Assembly: GCA_013298265.1 (NCBI GenBank)
Contig: JAAFHE010000069.1
Span: 1-10,597 of the forward strand
Direction of reading: 5' to 3'
Source of the DNA: Lysobacterales bacterium
Lineage (GTDB): Bacteria > Pseudomonadota > Gammaproteobacteria > Xanthomonadales > Rhodanobacteraceae
Length of the DNA: 10,597 nt
Shown here: positions 1-8,953 of the stretch, piece by piece
How positions within the stretch are numbered: the stretch's first letter is position 1
How the letters are laid out: every line of letters begins with the position of its first letter
The notes under the pieces: generated by a model
What the model saw: only the letters and a program-made list of their open reading frames with translations
The model's database searches: none
Told to the model about the DNA's origin: nothing
Position numbers and translations under genes: made by a program

Positions 1-297
1 GGTCGACACTCGAGGGCCGAGGTTGCCTTCGGCATCGGCGGAGATGCCGGCGCTGTACTGGTCGCGGCTGCTGTCGTCGAAATCGAACACCGCAGCGATC
101 TGCGGCAGTAGCTGCGAGGTGGCCTGGTCGACGCCCTCGGCAGTGGAAAGGCGCTGCGCCTCGGCGCCCGACAGTACCGGGTCGTTCTGGCGTGCGAGGT
201 CGTAGACCTGGATCAAATCTTCGGCCGATGCGAGTGCCGGCACCAGCGCGAGCGCCAGTGACAGGGGCAACAGCTTGAACGGGTTTCGCTTGGTCAT
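1..297 (-). CDS. tolC: TolC-family outer-membrane channel protein, N-terminal part
   Basis: This is the first 99 codons of a gene that runs off the left edge, so the C-terminal part is missing. The protein begins with a Sec signal peptide (basic MTKR, then a Leu/Ala-rich stretch, then a likely cut after ALASA near residue 28). The mature start EDLIQVYDLARQNDPVLSGA is the typical TolC-family opening, where the first helix follows the signal sequence. Family members form a trimeric channel through the outer membrane and periplasm, used by RND, MFS or ABC exporters. The ATG is supported by AGGAAG five bases upstream. It lies 71 bases after the Pcm-like gene on the same strand, with no terminator seen between them, so the two are probably cotranscribed. 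The RND pump genes upstream on the same strand make it a candidate outer-membrane partner; that link is inference. Confidence 0.88.
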   Translation of the reverse strand, partial: MTKRNPFKLLPLSLALALVPALASAEDLIQVYDLARQNDPVLSGAEAQRLSTAEGVDQATSQLLPQIAAVFDFDDSSRDQYSAGISADAEGNLGPRVST

Positions 298-368
298 TGT
301 CGCTTCCTGGAAGGGAGCCGTCCTGGATTAAGGCTCAAAAGGGGGGCGAACTCGCTCGGCCTGGACTG

Positions 369-1025
369 TCAGAGACTGAACCGCTTCGGCGGAGCGGCGT
401 TCGTCAGATAGGCGAGGTCGGTTTCGAACAAAGAGATTTCGCGCAAATGGGTGCTGTCGCGCGTGAACACAATGGCCTGCTGCACCGGTGATTCGCCAAT
501 GACGGCGAACAGGCGTCCGCCAGGCTTGAGCCAGGCCGCGAAGCGTTCCGGCAGCGCGCAGACCGCGCCGGTCAGCACCACGGCATCGAATTCGCGGCCG
601 GGCTGGAATTCGCGCACGGCTTCGGCAACTTCCACTTTTGCGTTGGTGATCCCGTCGCGCTGCAGGCGCTCGTGCGCCGTCGCGGCCAGATCGGCATGCT
701 GTTCCACGCTGACCACCTCGCGACCGAGGCGGGCGAGGCAGGCGGTGAGGAAACCCGAGCCCGTCCCGATTTCAAGCACGCTGTCACCGGGCTGGACGTC
801 GAGCGCCTGCAACACGCGGCCTTCGACGACAGGCTTCATCATGAATTCGCCGTGGGCCAGCGGCAGCTCCAGGTCGGCGAAGGCGAGCTGACGATGGGCG
901 TCGCTGACGTAGTGTTCGCGTTGTACCTGACCGAGCACCGCGAGCACGCGCGCATCGAGCACATCCCAGGGACGCACCTGCTGCTCGATCATGTTGAAAC
1001 GAGCCCTTTCGAGATTCAGGGACAC
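369..1025 (-). CDS. pcm: Protein-L-isoaspartate O-methyltransferase family protein (PCMT-like)
   Basis: A 218-residue class I SAM-dependent methyltransferase of the PCMT family. The SAM-binding motif I is VLEIGTGSGF at residues 83-92, followed by the acidic strand end VVSVEQH (104-110) and LKPGGRLFAVIG near 166-177. PCMT enzymes transfer a methyl group from SAM to damaged isoaspartyl residues. The N-terminal MIEQQVRPWDVLD (12-24) is typical of the short PCMT relatives often found beside tolC. In canonical Pcm a TISAPHM segment precedes motif I and carries a catalytic serine; here the equivalent place reads GEFMMKPVVEG (59-69), so repair activity is uncertain and the family name is safer than the function. 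The start is GTG, with GGAG eight bases upstream; starting at Met12 would lose conserved residues. tolC follows on the same strand. Confidence 0.85.
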   Translation of the reverse strand: MSLNLERARFNMIEQQVRPWDVLDARVLAVLGQVQREHYVSDAHRQLAFADLELPLAHGEFMMKPVVEGRVLQALDVQPGDSVLEIGTGSGFLTACLARLGREVVSVEQHADLAATAHERLQRDGITNAKVEVAEAVREFQPGREFDAVVLTGAVCALPERFAAWLKPGGRLFAVIGESPVQQAIVFTRDSTHLREISLFETDLAYLTNAAPPKRFSL

Positions 1026-1055
1026 GGTGGCAACTCCGACGGGAAAAGGGGCGAA

Positions 1056-1084
1056 AGCATAGGCTCTGGCGCCCGCTACGGCAA
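1056..1084 (-). promoter_or_regulatory. Possible sigma-70 promoter for pcm-tolC
   Basis: On the minus strand, TTGCCG (1079-1084) and TATGCT (1056-1061) are separated by 17 bases and sit 31 bases or more upstream of the GTG start of the Pcm-like gene. Each hexamer matches consensus at four of six positions. This would let pcm-tolC be transcribed independently of the efflux operon. It is a pattern match only. Confidence 0.33.
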
Positions 1085-1155
1085 ATTCAGCATCGCTGTT
1101 CCCGGCTGGCTTCCGTAGTGCCGGAAGTCATCGCAAGTAACTGACATCACTCACC

Positions 1156-1473
1156 TTACGCTGTCCGGCGCGGACTTCCGGACAAGGCCGGACGTCCGTT
1201 TACGGGGAGCCGTGAACGGGCGTGCAGGACGCTGGCAGCGAGACGCTGATCGATGCGTTCGATGCGCGTGAGCGCCTGCGGGTTGCGCACATGGGTCTGC
1301 CAGCCCAGCCAGCGGATCAGGCGGGAGAGGTCCAGCTTGTCCAGCGCGGCGATCCGTACGCGTGCCGCCATGGCGAGGCTGGCGTCGAATTGACGCATGT
1401 CCAGCACCTCGGAGAACGCACGCTGGGCGAGTTTGAACGATTGGCTCAACTGCAGTTCGGGTAGGGATGACAT
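1156..1473 (-). CDS. Hypothetical protein, 105 residues, last gene of the efflux operon
   Basis: I do not recognise this protein. It starts MSSLPELQLSQSFKLAQRAF and is Arg/Leu/Ala-rich, strongly basic toward the C terminus, with no signal peptide and no transmembrane stretch, so it is likely cytoplasmic and mostly helical. The ATG at 1473 lies only 10 bases after the stop codon of the RND permease and has AGGA four bases upstream, which points to coupled translation. A longer reading starting at 1542 overlaps the permease and adds an Arg-rich segment that looks like out-of-frame translation, so the short form is preferred. Its position suggests a role tied to the pump or simple co-expression. 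Little more can be said. Confidence 0.6.
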   Translation of the reverse strand: MSSLPELQLSQSFKLAQRAFSEVLDMRQFDASLAMAARVRIAALDKLDLSRLIRWLGWQTHVRNPQALTRIERIDQRLAASVLHARSRLPVNGRPALSGSPRRTA

Positions 1474-1483
1474 GGTCCTGGTC

Positions 1484-4400
1484 CTATGCGCCGGCCGGTG
1501 CCTGCCCCGCGTCCGGACGTTTGATCCGGAACCACGCGGCATACAGCGCCGGCAGGAAAAGCAGGGTCAGCGCCGTCGCAACGAACAGGCCGCCCATGAT
1601 GGCCACCGCCATCGGTCCGAAAAATGCGCTACGCGACAGTGGGATCATCGCGAGGATGGCCGCGAGCGCGGTGAGCACGATGGGGCGGAAGCGCCGCACG
1701 GTCGCATCGATGATCGCATCCCAGGGCGCGTGACCCTTGGCGATGTCCTGCTCGATCTGGTCGATGAGGATGACCGAGTTGCGCATGATCATTCCGGACA
1801 GCGCGATCGTGCCGAGCATGGCCACGAAACCGAACGGCACGTTGAACACGAGCAGGAACAGGGTCACGCCGATCAGGCCCAGCGGGGCGGTCAGGAACAC
1901 CATCACGGTGCGGCTGAAGCTCTTGAGCTGCAGCATCAGCAGGGTCAGCACCACGAACAGGAACAGCGGCACGCCGGCGTTGACCGAACGCTGGCCCTTG
2001 CCCGAGTCCTCGACGGTGCCTCCCACCTCGAGCAGATAGCCTGCGGGCAGCTTGGCGCGGACGGCCTCGAGCGTCGGGTCGATTGCGGCGGTGATCGACG
2101 GCGGCTGCATCAGGCCATCGGTATCGCCGCGTACGGTAATGGTCGGCAGACGGTTGCGACGCCAGATGATGCCTTCCTCGATGGAGTATTGCAGGCGTGC
2201 GATCTGGCCCAGCGGTATGGTCCTGCCCGACGCGGTCGGTACGGCGAGATTGTCCAGCAGCGACAGTTTCGCGCGCTCCTCGTCCGGTCCGCGCAGCATC
2301 ACCTGGATCAGTTCGTCCTTTTCGCGGTAGATCGAGATGGGCACGCCGGACAGGGAGCTCTGCAGGAAGTTGGACAAGTCCTGTGAGCTGACGCCGAGCA
2401 CGCGCGCCCGATCCTGATCAATGTCCAGACGGATGACCTTGCTGGGTTCGTCCCAGTCGAGATTCACATTGCGCATATGCGGGTTCTTGCGCACTTGGTC
2501 AGCCACTTCGCGCGCGAGCTTGCGCACCAGGCCGATGTCCTCGCCCGACACGCGGAACTGGATCGGATAGCCGACTGGGGGGCCGTTCTCCAGGCGCAGC
2601 ACCCGGCCGCGTACTTCGGGGAAATCGACTTCAAACAGCTTGAGCAGGTCGGCGCGCAGGTGCTCGCGTTCCCGTGGCCCCTTCGTCAGCAACACGAACT
2701 GGGCGAAGCTGGCCTGCGGCAGCTGCTGATCCAGCGGCAGGTAGAAGCGCGGCGAGCCGGTGCCGACGTAGCTGACGTAGTTTTCCAGCTCCGCGCGCTG
2801 GCTCAGCCATTGCTCGAGTTTCTTGACCTGGACCGCGGTTGCTTCGAGCGACGATCCTTCGGTCAGCTTCATGTCGACCATCAGCTCGGGCCGGGTCGAA
2901 TCCGGGAAAAACTGTTGCTGCACGAAGCGGAAGCCGACGATCGAGGCGACGAACAGCAGCAGCGTCGCCGCGATGACAAGGCGGCGATGCGAGACACACC
3001 ACTCGACCACGTCGCGGAAGCGACGGTAAAACGACGAGGCGTAAGGATCGTGGTCGTGCCCGTGCGCCGGGCCGCCAGCCAGAGCTCCGCGCAGGCGGCG
3101 CGGCAGCAGGCCGATCGCGCGGCGCCGCAATGAATCGGCGCGCGCGGCGAACGAACCGGGTTGCGGCGGAGCGGCTGGTTTGCCGAGGTCGGGCAGCAGC
3201 TTGTAGCCCAGGTAAGGGATGAAGATGACCGCCGCGATCCACGAGATGATCAGGGCGATGGTGACAACCTGGAAAATGGAACGGGTGTATTCGCCGGTGC
3301 CTGATCGCGCCGTGGCGATCGGCAGGAAGCCTGCGGCCGTGACCAATGTACCGGTCAGCATGGGAAACGCGGTCGAGGTATACGCGAAGGCGGCGGCGCT
3401 CACGCGGTCGTAGCCCTGCTCCATCTTCACCACCATCATCTCGACCGCAATGATGGCATCGTCAACGAGCAGGCCCAGCGCGAGCACCAGCGCACCGAGC
3501 GAGATCTTGTGCAGGTCGATGCCGAAATAGCTCATCGCGGCGAAGGTCATCGCGAGCACCAGCGGGATCGACAACGCCACGACCAGGCCGGTGCGGAAGC
3601 CCAGCGAGAAGAAGCTCACGAGCAGCACGATGATCACCGCTTCGGCCAGCGTACGCACGAATTCATTGACCGAGCGCTGTACCGCATGCGGCTGGTCGGC
3701 GACCCGGGACAGTTCCAGGCCGGTGGGCAGTGTGAGTTCGAGTTGCTTCGTTGCGGCGTCGAGATCGCGGCCCAACACGATGATGTCGCCGCCTTTTTTC
3801 ATCGATACGGCAATGCCTATACCGTCCTTGCCCATAAAGCGCATGCGTGGCTGCGGCGGATCGGAATAGGCGCGCTTGACCTCGGCAACGTCGCTCAAGC
3901 GGAACAGGCGGCCGTTGGCGCGGATGGCGATGTCGCCGATGGCCTTTTCCGAATCGAACGCGCCGGAGGTGCGCAGGTAGATGCGGTCCGATGCGGTCTC
4001 GAAGCTTCCGGCAGGCGTGATCGCGTTCTGCGCCTCGAGCGTGGCCTGCACCTGGGCGAAGCTCACGCCAAGTGTAGCGAGCTTCGCATTTGAGACTTCG
4101 ATGTAGATCTTTTCGTCCTGGAGGCCGATGAGACTGACTTTCGCCACATTCGGCACCCGCAGCATGGCGAGCTTGAGGCGTTCGGCGTAGTCCTTGAGCA
4201 GCGCATAGGAGAAGCCGTCGCCGGTCAGTGCATAGATGTTGCCGAAGGTGTCACCGAATTCATCGTTGAAGAAGGGGCCCTGCGCACCTGGCGGAAGCGT
4301 GTGGCGGATATCGCCGACCTTCTTGCGCACCTGGTACCACAGGTCAGGAACGTAGCGTGATTCCAGCGAGTCCTTGGCGACGACGATAATCTGAGATTCG

Positions 4401-4669
4401 CCGGGACGCGCGTAGCTGCGCAGGAATTCGAGGTCCGGCAGTTCCTGCAGCTTTTTTTCGATGCGTTCTGTGACCTGCTCATTGATCTCGGCGGCGGTCG
4501 CGCCTGGCCAGGTCGTTTGGATGACCATGGCCTTGAAGGTGAACGGCGGGTCTTCCGACTGTCCCAATGACCGATACGACAGTATTCCCACCAGCGCGAG
4601 CACGACAATGAAGTAGCGCACGACGGACTGGTTCTTCAGTGCCCACTCGGACAAGTTGAATTGGTTCAT
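1484..4669 (-). CDS. RND-family efflux pump permease (AcrB/HAE type)
   Basis: A full-length 1061-residue inner-membrane proton/drug antiporter. The order of parts is the usual one: cytoplasmic N terminus and TM1 (about 15-33), first periplasmic loop (34-335), TM2-TM6 (about 340-495), cytoplasmic linker, TM7 (about 563-582), second periplasmic loop (583-895) and TM8-TM12 (about 898-1045). The proton-relay pair is visible in TM4 as LGLLVDDAII, with Asp403 and Asp404. In TM10 the segment GMIMRNSVILID places Arg963 where AcrB has Lys940, while the TM11 threonine is kept (Thr1000, RPIVLT). The linker at about 496-545 is long, Pro/Arg-rich and contains HGHDHD. The first loop keeps the usual family pattern (TWPGATAAEINEQVTERIEK). 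Substrate cannot be inferred; drugs, solvents or detergents fit the family. The adaptor gene lies 157 bases upstream; the SD before this ATG is weak. Confidence 0.95.
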   Translation of the reverse strand: MNQFNLSEWALKNQSVVRYFIVVLALVGILSYRSLGQSEDPPFTFKAMVIQTTWPGATAAEINEQVTERIEKKLQELPDLEFLRSYARPGESQIIVVAKDSLESRYVPDLWYQVRKKVGDIRHTLPPGAQGPFFNDEFGDTFGNIYALTGDGFSYALLKDYAERLKLAMLRVPNVAKVSLIGLQDEKIYIEVSNAKLATLGVSFAQVQATLEAQNAITPAGSFETASDRIYLRTSGAFDSEKAIGDIAIRANGRLFRLSDVAEVKRAYSDPPQPRMRFMGKDGIGIAVSMKKGGDIIVLGRDLDAATKQLELTLPTGLELSRVADQPHAVQRSVNEFVRTLAEAVIIVLLVSFFSLGFRTGLVVALSIPLVLAMTFAAMSYFGIDLHKISLGALVLALGLLVDDAIIAVEMMVVKMEQGYDRVSAAAFAYTSTAFPMLTGTLVTAAGFLPIATARSGTGEYTRSIFQVVTIALIISWIAAVIFIPYLGYKLLPDLGKPAAPPQPGSFAARADSLRRRAIGLLPRRLRGALAGGPAHGHDHDPYASSFYRRFRDVVEWCVSHRRLVIAATLLLFVASIVGFRFVQQQFFPDSTRPELMVDMKLTEGSSLEATAVQVKKLEQWLSQRAELENYVSYVGTGSPRFYLPLDQQLPQASFAQFVLLTKGPREREHLRADLLKLFEVDFPEVRGRVLRLENGPPVGYPIQFRVSGEDIGLVRKLAREVADQVRKNPHMRNVNLDWDEPSKVIRLDIDQDRARVLGVSSQDLSNFLQSSLSGVPISIYREKDELIQVMLRGPDEERAKLSLLDNLAVPTASGRTIPLGQIARLQYSIEEGIIWRRNRLPTITVRGDTDGLMQPPSITAAIDPTLEAVRAKLPAGYLLEVGGTVEDSGKGQRSVNAGVPLFLFVVLTLLMLQLKSFSRTVMVFLTAPLGLIGVTLFLLVFNVPFGFVAMLGTIALSGMIMRNSVILIDQIEQDIAKGHAPWDAIIDATVRRFRPIVLTALAAILAMIPLSRSAFFGPMAVAIMGGLFVATALTLLFLPALYAAWFRIKRPDAGQAPAGA

Positions 4670-4756
4670 TGTTGTTCTTGTGGCGAATGCCGGACGGCGG
4701 TGGTCGGTCAGGGGCGCAGGCGATGCAATCCCGGAACGTTGAGTAAGGGGTGCCCG

Positions 4757-4800
4757 GATCGCTGCACGGCCACAGGGGAGGGGGCAGGTGTGTAGCGATC
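4757..4800 (-). other. Hairpin between the adaptor and permease genes
   Basis: The arms 4757-4767 and 4790-4800 are complementary over 11 base pairs with one G-T type mismatch in the plus-strand reading, around a 22-base loop that is purine-rich on the plus strand. Three further C-G pairs extend the stem past a single-base bulge. No T run follows in the direction of transcription (minus), so this is not a standard terminator. It lies in the 157-base gap between the adaptor stop and the permease ATG and could act as a processing site, an mRNA stabiliser or a partial attenuator that sets the adaptor-to-permease ratio. The function is inference. Confidence 0.45.
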
Positions 4801-4826
4801 GGGCGGGGAAGCGAAGGCCGCGGCGC

Positions 4827-5960
4827 TTATTGCAAGGTGAGCGGCTTGTTGCTTTGATCGACCGGACGGACGGCTTGGCCTTCGCGCAACTTGTGCACCC
4901 CGGCGGCGATGATCCAGTCCTGGGTGTTCACACCGTCAGTCAGCACGACCCCTTGTTCGCGATACGCGCCGACGGTGACGGACGCGAGATGCACCTGGCT
5001 TGTCTTTGTGTCGACCAGCCAGACTGCGGGCTTGCCATCTTTCTCATACAGGGCAGAGAGCGGGATCACGTGAGCGGCGTCACTTTCGGAGCCGCTGAAG
5101 AATACGCGTGCAGTCTGGCCGAGCTTGGCCTTGTCCGAGCTGTCGCCGAGGGCGACGCGAACGCGGAAGGTCCGTGTCGTCGAATCGGCTTCCGGCGCGA
5201 TCTCGCGCAGCGTGCCGGCGAGGTGTGTACCGGATTCGGCCCAGAGTTCGATCGTGGCGGCCTGATCCTTGCGGTAGTCGGCAATTCGGCTCTCGGGCAC
5301 GCTGATCTCGACTTCGCGCTCGCCGTCGCGGGCCAGCGTGGCAATGGTCTGGCCCGGAGCCACGACCTGCCCAGCTTCGACGACGATCGAAGTGATCACA
5401 CCGTCGTGATCAGCGCGCAGCTCGCTGTAGCCGGCCTGATTCTGGGCGACGTTCAGCGTTGCGCGGGCTTCCGTCGCCCGTGCCGCGGCCGCTTTGAGGC
5501 GGTTGTCGACCGCATCAAATTGGGTTTCGCTGACGAAGTTCTTGCCCCGCAGCGCCTCGTAGCGGGCGCGCTCGGATTTGGCGGTAGCCAGATCGGCATC
5601 CGCCGCAGCGAGCGCCGCACGCGCGCTGCCGGCCTGGAGCTGCAAGTCTTGAGGGTCGAGCTCGGCGATCAGGTCGCCGGTTTTCACATGGGTGCCGACA
5701 TCGACCCGGCGCTGACGTATCTTGCCGCCTACGCGAAAGCCCAGGGCGCTCTCGTAACGCGCCTTGATGTCACCACTATATAAATTGCCGGCTTCGGTCG
5801 CAGCGGACTGCGGACGTGCGACGATGGCGGGGCGAATCGGGTCCTGCGGTTCGGCGTGGGTACGACAGCCAGAAAGCCACAGGACGGGAAGAATCAGAAG
5901 GAGTCCAAGGCCCAGGCGGCGCAGCGGATTGAGCGGACTGGGGGCGGCAGAGGCGCGCAT
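4827..5960 (-). CDS. Periplasmic adaptor (membrane fusion protein) of an RND efflux pump, lipoprotein
   Basis: A 377-residue HlyD/AcrA-type adaptor that would bridge the RND permease and an outer-membrane channel. The N terminus is a lipoprotein signal: hydrophobic core 15-29, lipobox LSGC with Cys32 as the lipidation site. The first half of the lipoyl-like domain is at about 72-102 (GFRVGGKIRQRRVDVGTHVK), an Ala-rich helical hairpin spans about 105-178 including the conserved VSETQFDAV (143-151), and the second lipoyl half is DGVITSIVVEAGQVVAPGQT (186-205). A beta-barrel domain follows (about 215-292), then the membrane-proximal part with VIPLSALYEKDG (298-309) and a closing V-x-x-G-L-x-x-G type segment (GVHKLREGQAV). 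GAGGA eight bases before the ATG supports the start. It is the first gene of the operon, transcribed from the divergent promoter beside tetR. Confidence 0.94.
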   Translation of the reverse strand: MRASAAPSPLNPLRRLGLGLLLILPVLWLSGCRTHAEPQDPIRPAIVARPQSAATEAGNLYSGDIKARYESALGFRVGGKIRQRRVDVGTHVKTGDLIAELDPQDLQLQAGSARAALAAADADLATAKSERARYEALRGKNFVSETQFDAVDNRLKAAAARATEARATLNVAQNQAGYSELRADHDGVITSIVVEAGQVVAPGQTIATLARDGEREVEISVPESRIADYRKDQAATIELWAESGTHLAGTLREIAPEADSTTRTFRVRVALGDSSDKAKLGQTARVFFSGSESDAAHVIPLSALYEKDGKPAVWLVDTKTSQVHLASVTVGAYREQGVVLTDGVNTQDWIIAAGVHKLREGQAVRPVDQSNKPLTLQ

Positions 5961-6008
5961 TGTTACAATCCTCGACAGAGACGAACGGGTTTACCTGAAC
6001 TGTTCGGT

Positions 6009-6037
6009 ATAGTATCGTTACTAAACTGCACTGTCTA
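6009..6037 (-). promoter_or_regulatory. Promoter of the efflux operon
   Basis: On the minus strand, TAGACA (6032-6037; five of six bases match the -35 consensus) and TACTAT (6009-6014; four of six match the -10 consensus) are separated by exactly 17 bases. Transcription would begin near 6002, giving a leader of roughly 40 bases before the adaptor ATG at 5960. The spacer and -10 element are covered by the palindrome at 6010-6023, the usual arrangement for TetR repression. Confidence 0.6.
6010..6023. promoter_or_regulatory. Candidate TetR operator palindrome
   Basis: TAGTATCGTTACTA is an inverted repeat with 12 of 14 positions symmetric (TAGTA/TACTA arms around TCGT). It lies in the gap between the divergent adaptor and tetR genes and overlaps the adaptor promoter. 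A further half-site, TAGTAT, recurs at 6036-6041, and a separate short palindrome GAACTGTTC lies at 5997-6005 near the expected transcription start. Binding by the neighbouring TetR protein is inferred from position, as is autoregulation. Confidence 0.5.
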
Positions 6038-6050
6038 GTATTTATTGGCC

Positions 6051-6695
6051 ATGTCATCAGTGATGAAACAGGCTGCTCCCGGGCGGCCGAAAGATCTTGA
6101 AAAGCGCGCGGCGATTCTCGAAGCCGGTAAGCGTCTTTTCCCCCGCCACGGCTTTGACGGCACCAGCATGGATGCCATCGCTGCCGAGGCGGGCGTGTCC
6201 AAGCTGACCGTCTACAGTCATTTCAATGACAAGGAGACGTTGTTCAAGTCAGTCATCGAGGCCAAATGCGAGGAGCAGTTGCCTCCGGCTCTGTTCCTGG
6301 CCGATCTGATAGGCCCGATCCGCGGCCAGCTGCTGACGATTGCCCGCGCGTTCTTCTCGCTGATCACGAGCGAAGAGTCGATTTCGCTGCACCGCATGAT
6401 GACCTCGCAGGCGCAGCCCACGAAGCTAGCGCAACTGTTCTGGGAGGCGGGTCCGAAAAAACTGCAGGCGGCGTTCGAGGCGTTCCTGCAGGCTGAGGTG
6501 GATGGCGGGCAGCTTGAGATTCCCGATGTATGGCGAGCGACCTCGCAGTTCTTCTGTCTGCTGAAGGGCGAGCTCCACGCCCGCATGATGTGCGGTTGTT
6601 CCGAACCGTTCTGCGAGACGGCCGTTGAGGACCACATCAATGCGACCGTGGACATGTTTTTGCGCGCCTACTCGCCTTGCCGCAGTAGAGCCTGA
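6051..6695 (+). CDS. TetR/AcrR-family transcriptional repressor
   Basis: A 214-residue regulator. The N-terminal DNA-binding domain is typical: helix 1 at about 17-34, then GTSMDAIAAEAGVSKLTVYS (37-56), the helix-turn-helix with its recognition helix, followed by HFNDKETLF. The rest forms the helical ligand and dimer domain and resembles the AefR-like TetR C-terminal type (FFCLLKGELHARMM, 167-180). It carries a Cys cluster, CGCSEPFC (181-188), plus Cys73, Cys169 and Cys210. It is transcribed away from the adaptor-permease operon, which it most likely represses, with the inducer unknown. The start is uncertain: ATG at 6051 is preferred, TTG at 6045 is possible, and none has a Shine-Dalgarno. 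A TAGTAT -10-like element at 6036-6041 would put the transcript start almost at the ATG, so the mRNA may be leaderless. Confidence 0.92.
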   Translation: MSSVMKQAAPGRPKDLEKRAAILEAGKRLFPRHGFDGTSMDAIAAEAGVSKLTVYSHFNDKETLFKSVIEAKCEEQLPPALFLADLIGPIRGQLLTIARAFFSLITSEESISLHRMMTSQAQPTKLAQLFWEAGPKKLQAAFEAFLQAEVDGGQLEIPDVWRATSQFFCLLKGELHARMMCGCSEPFCETAVEDHINATVDMFLRAYSPCRSRA

Positions 6696-6755
6696 GCGAT
6701 GTAGCTGCTGCGCCACACTCGCCGTCGGTGCCTGCTTCGTGCTTGAATGCGCGCC

Positions 6756-8774
<2,019 letters not shown>

Positions 8775-8793
8775 ACCCCGCGCAATCGCTGCA

Positions 8794-8825
8794 CAGGAAA
8801 AGGGAGCCTCGGCTTCCTTTTCCTG
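8794..8825. terminator. Terminator hairpin after thiC
   Basis: CAGGAAAAGGGAGCC (8794-8808) and GGCTTCCTTTTCCTG (8811-8825) form a nearly perfect 15-base-pair stem with one G-T pair. It begins 19 bases after the thiC stop. There is no long T run after the stem on the plus strand, but the second arm itself contains TTTT. The symmetry means it may also stop transcription arriving from the opposite strand. Confidence 0.72.
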
Positions 8826-8953
8826 GTACGAAGTCCGGGCTAAGGTTGAGTGCCGTTGGCGCATGGTTGCGGGAGGCGATCTACTGCGGCTCCCTCGTGC
8901 CGGTTCGGCGTAGTCTCGCTGGGCCTTCGCCGTCACTCAATCCGCGGCCCGCA

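Noticed and set aside
672..1118. 148-codon plus-strand open frame opposite the Pcm-like gene
   Set aside because: Antisense of a conserved methyltransferase; no start signal and no known motif.
1110..1127. Hairpin CTTCCG/CGGAAG between the 105-residue gene and pcm as a terminator
   Set aside because: Only six base pairs and no T run on the minus strand, so it cannot be called a terminator with confidence.
1397..2386. 329-codon plus-strand open frame opposite the permease
   Set aside because: Its product is a His/Gln/Glu/Arg-rich low-complexity string typical of the antisense of a GC-rich gene, with no ribosome site, and the opposite strand encodes a clear RND permease.
4788..5783. 331-codon plus-strand open frame opposite the adaptor gene
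   Set aside because: No recognisable motif and it lies wholly over a well-supported adaptor gene; explained by GC-biased codon use on the other strand.
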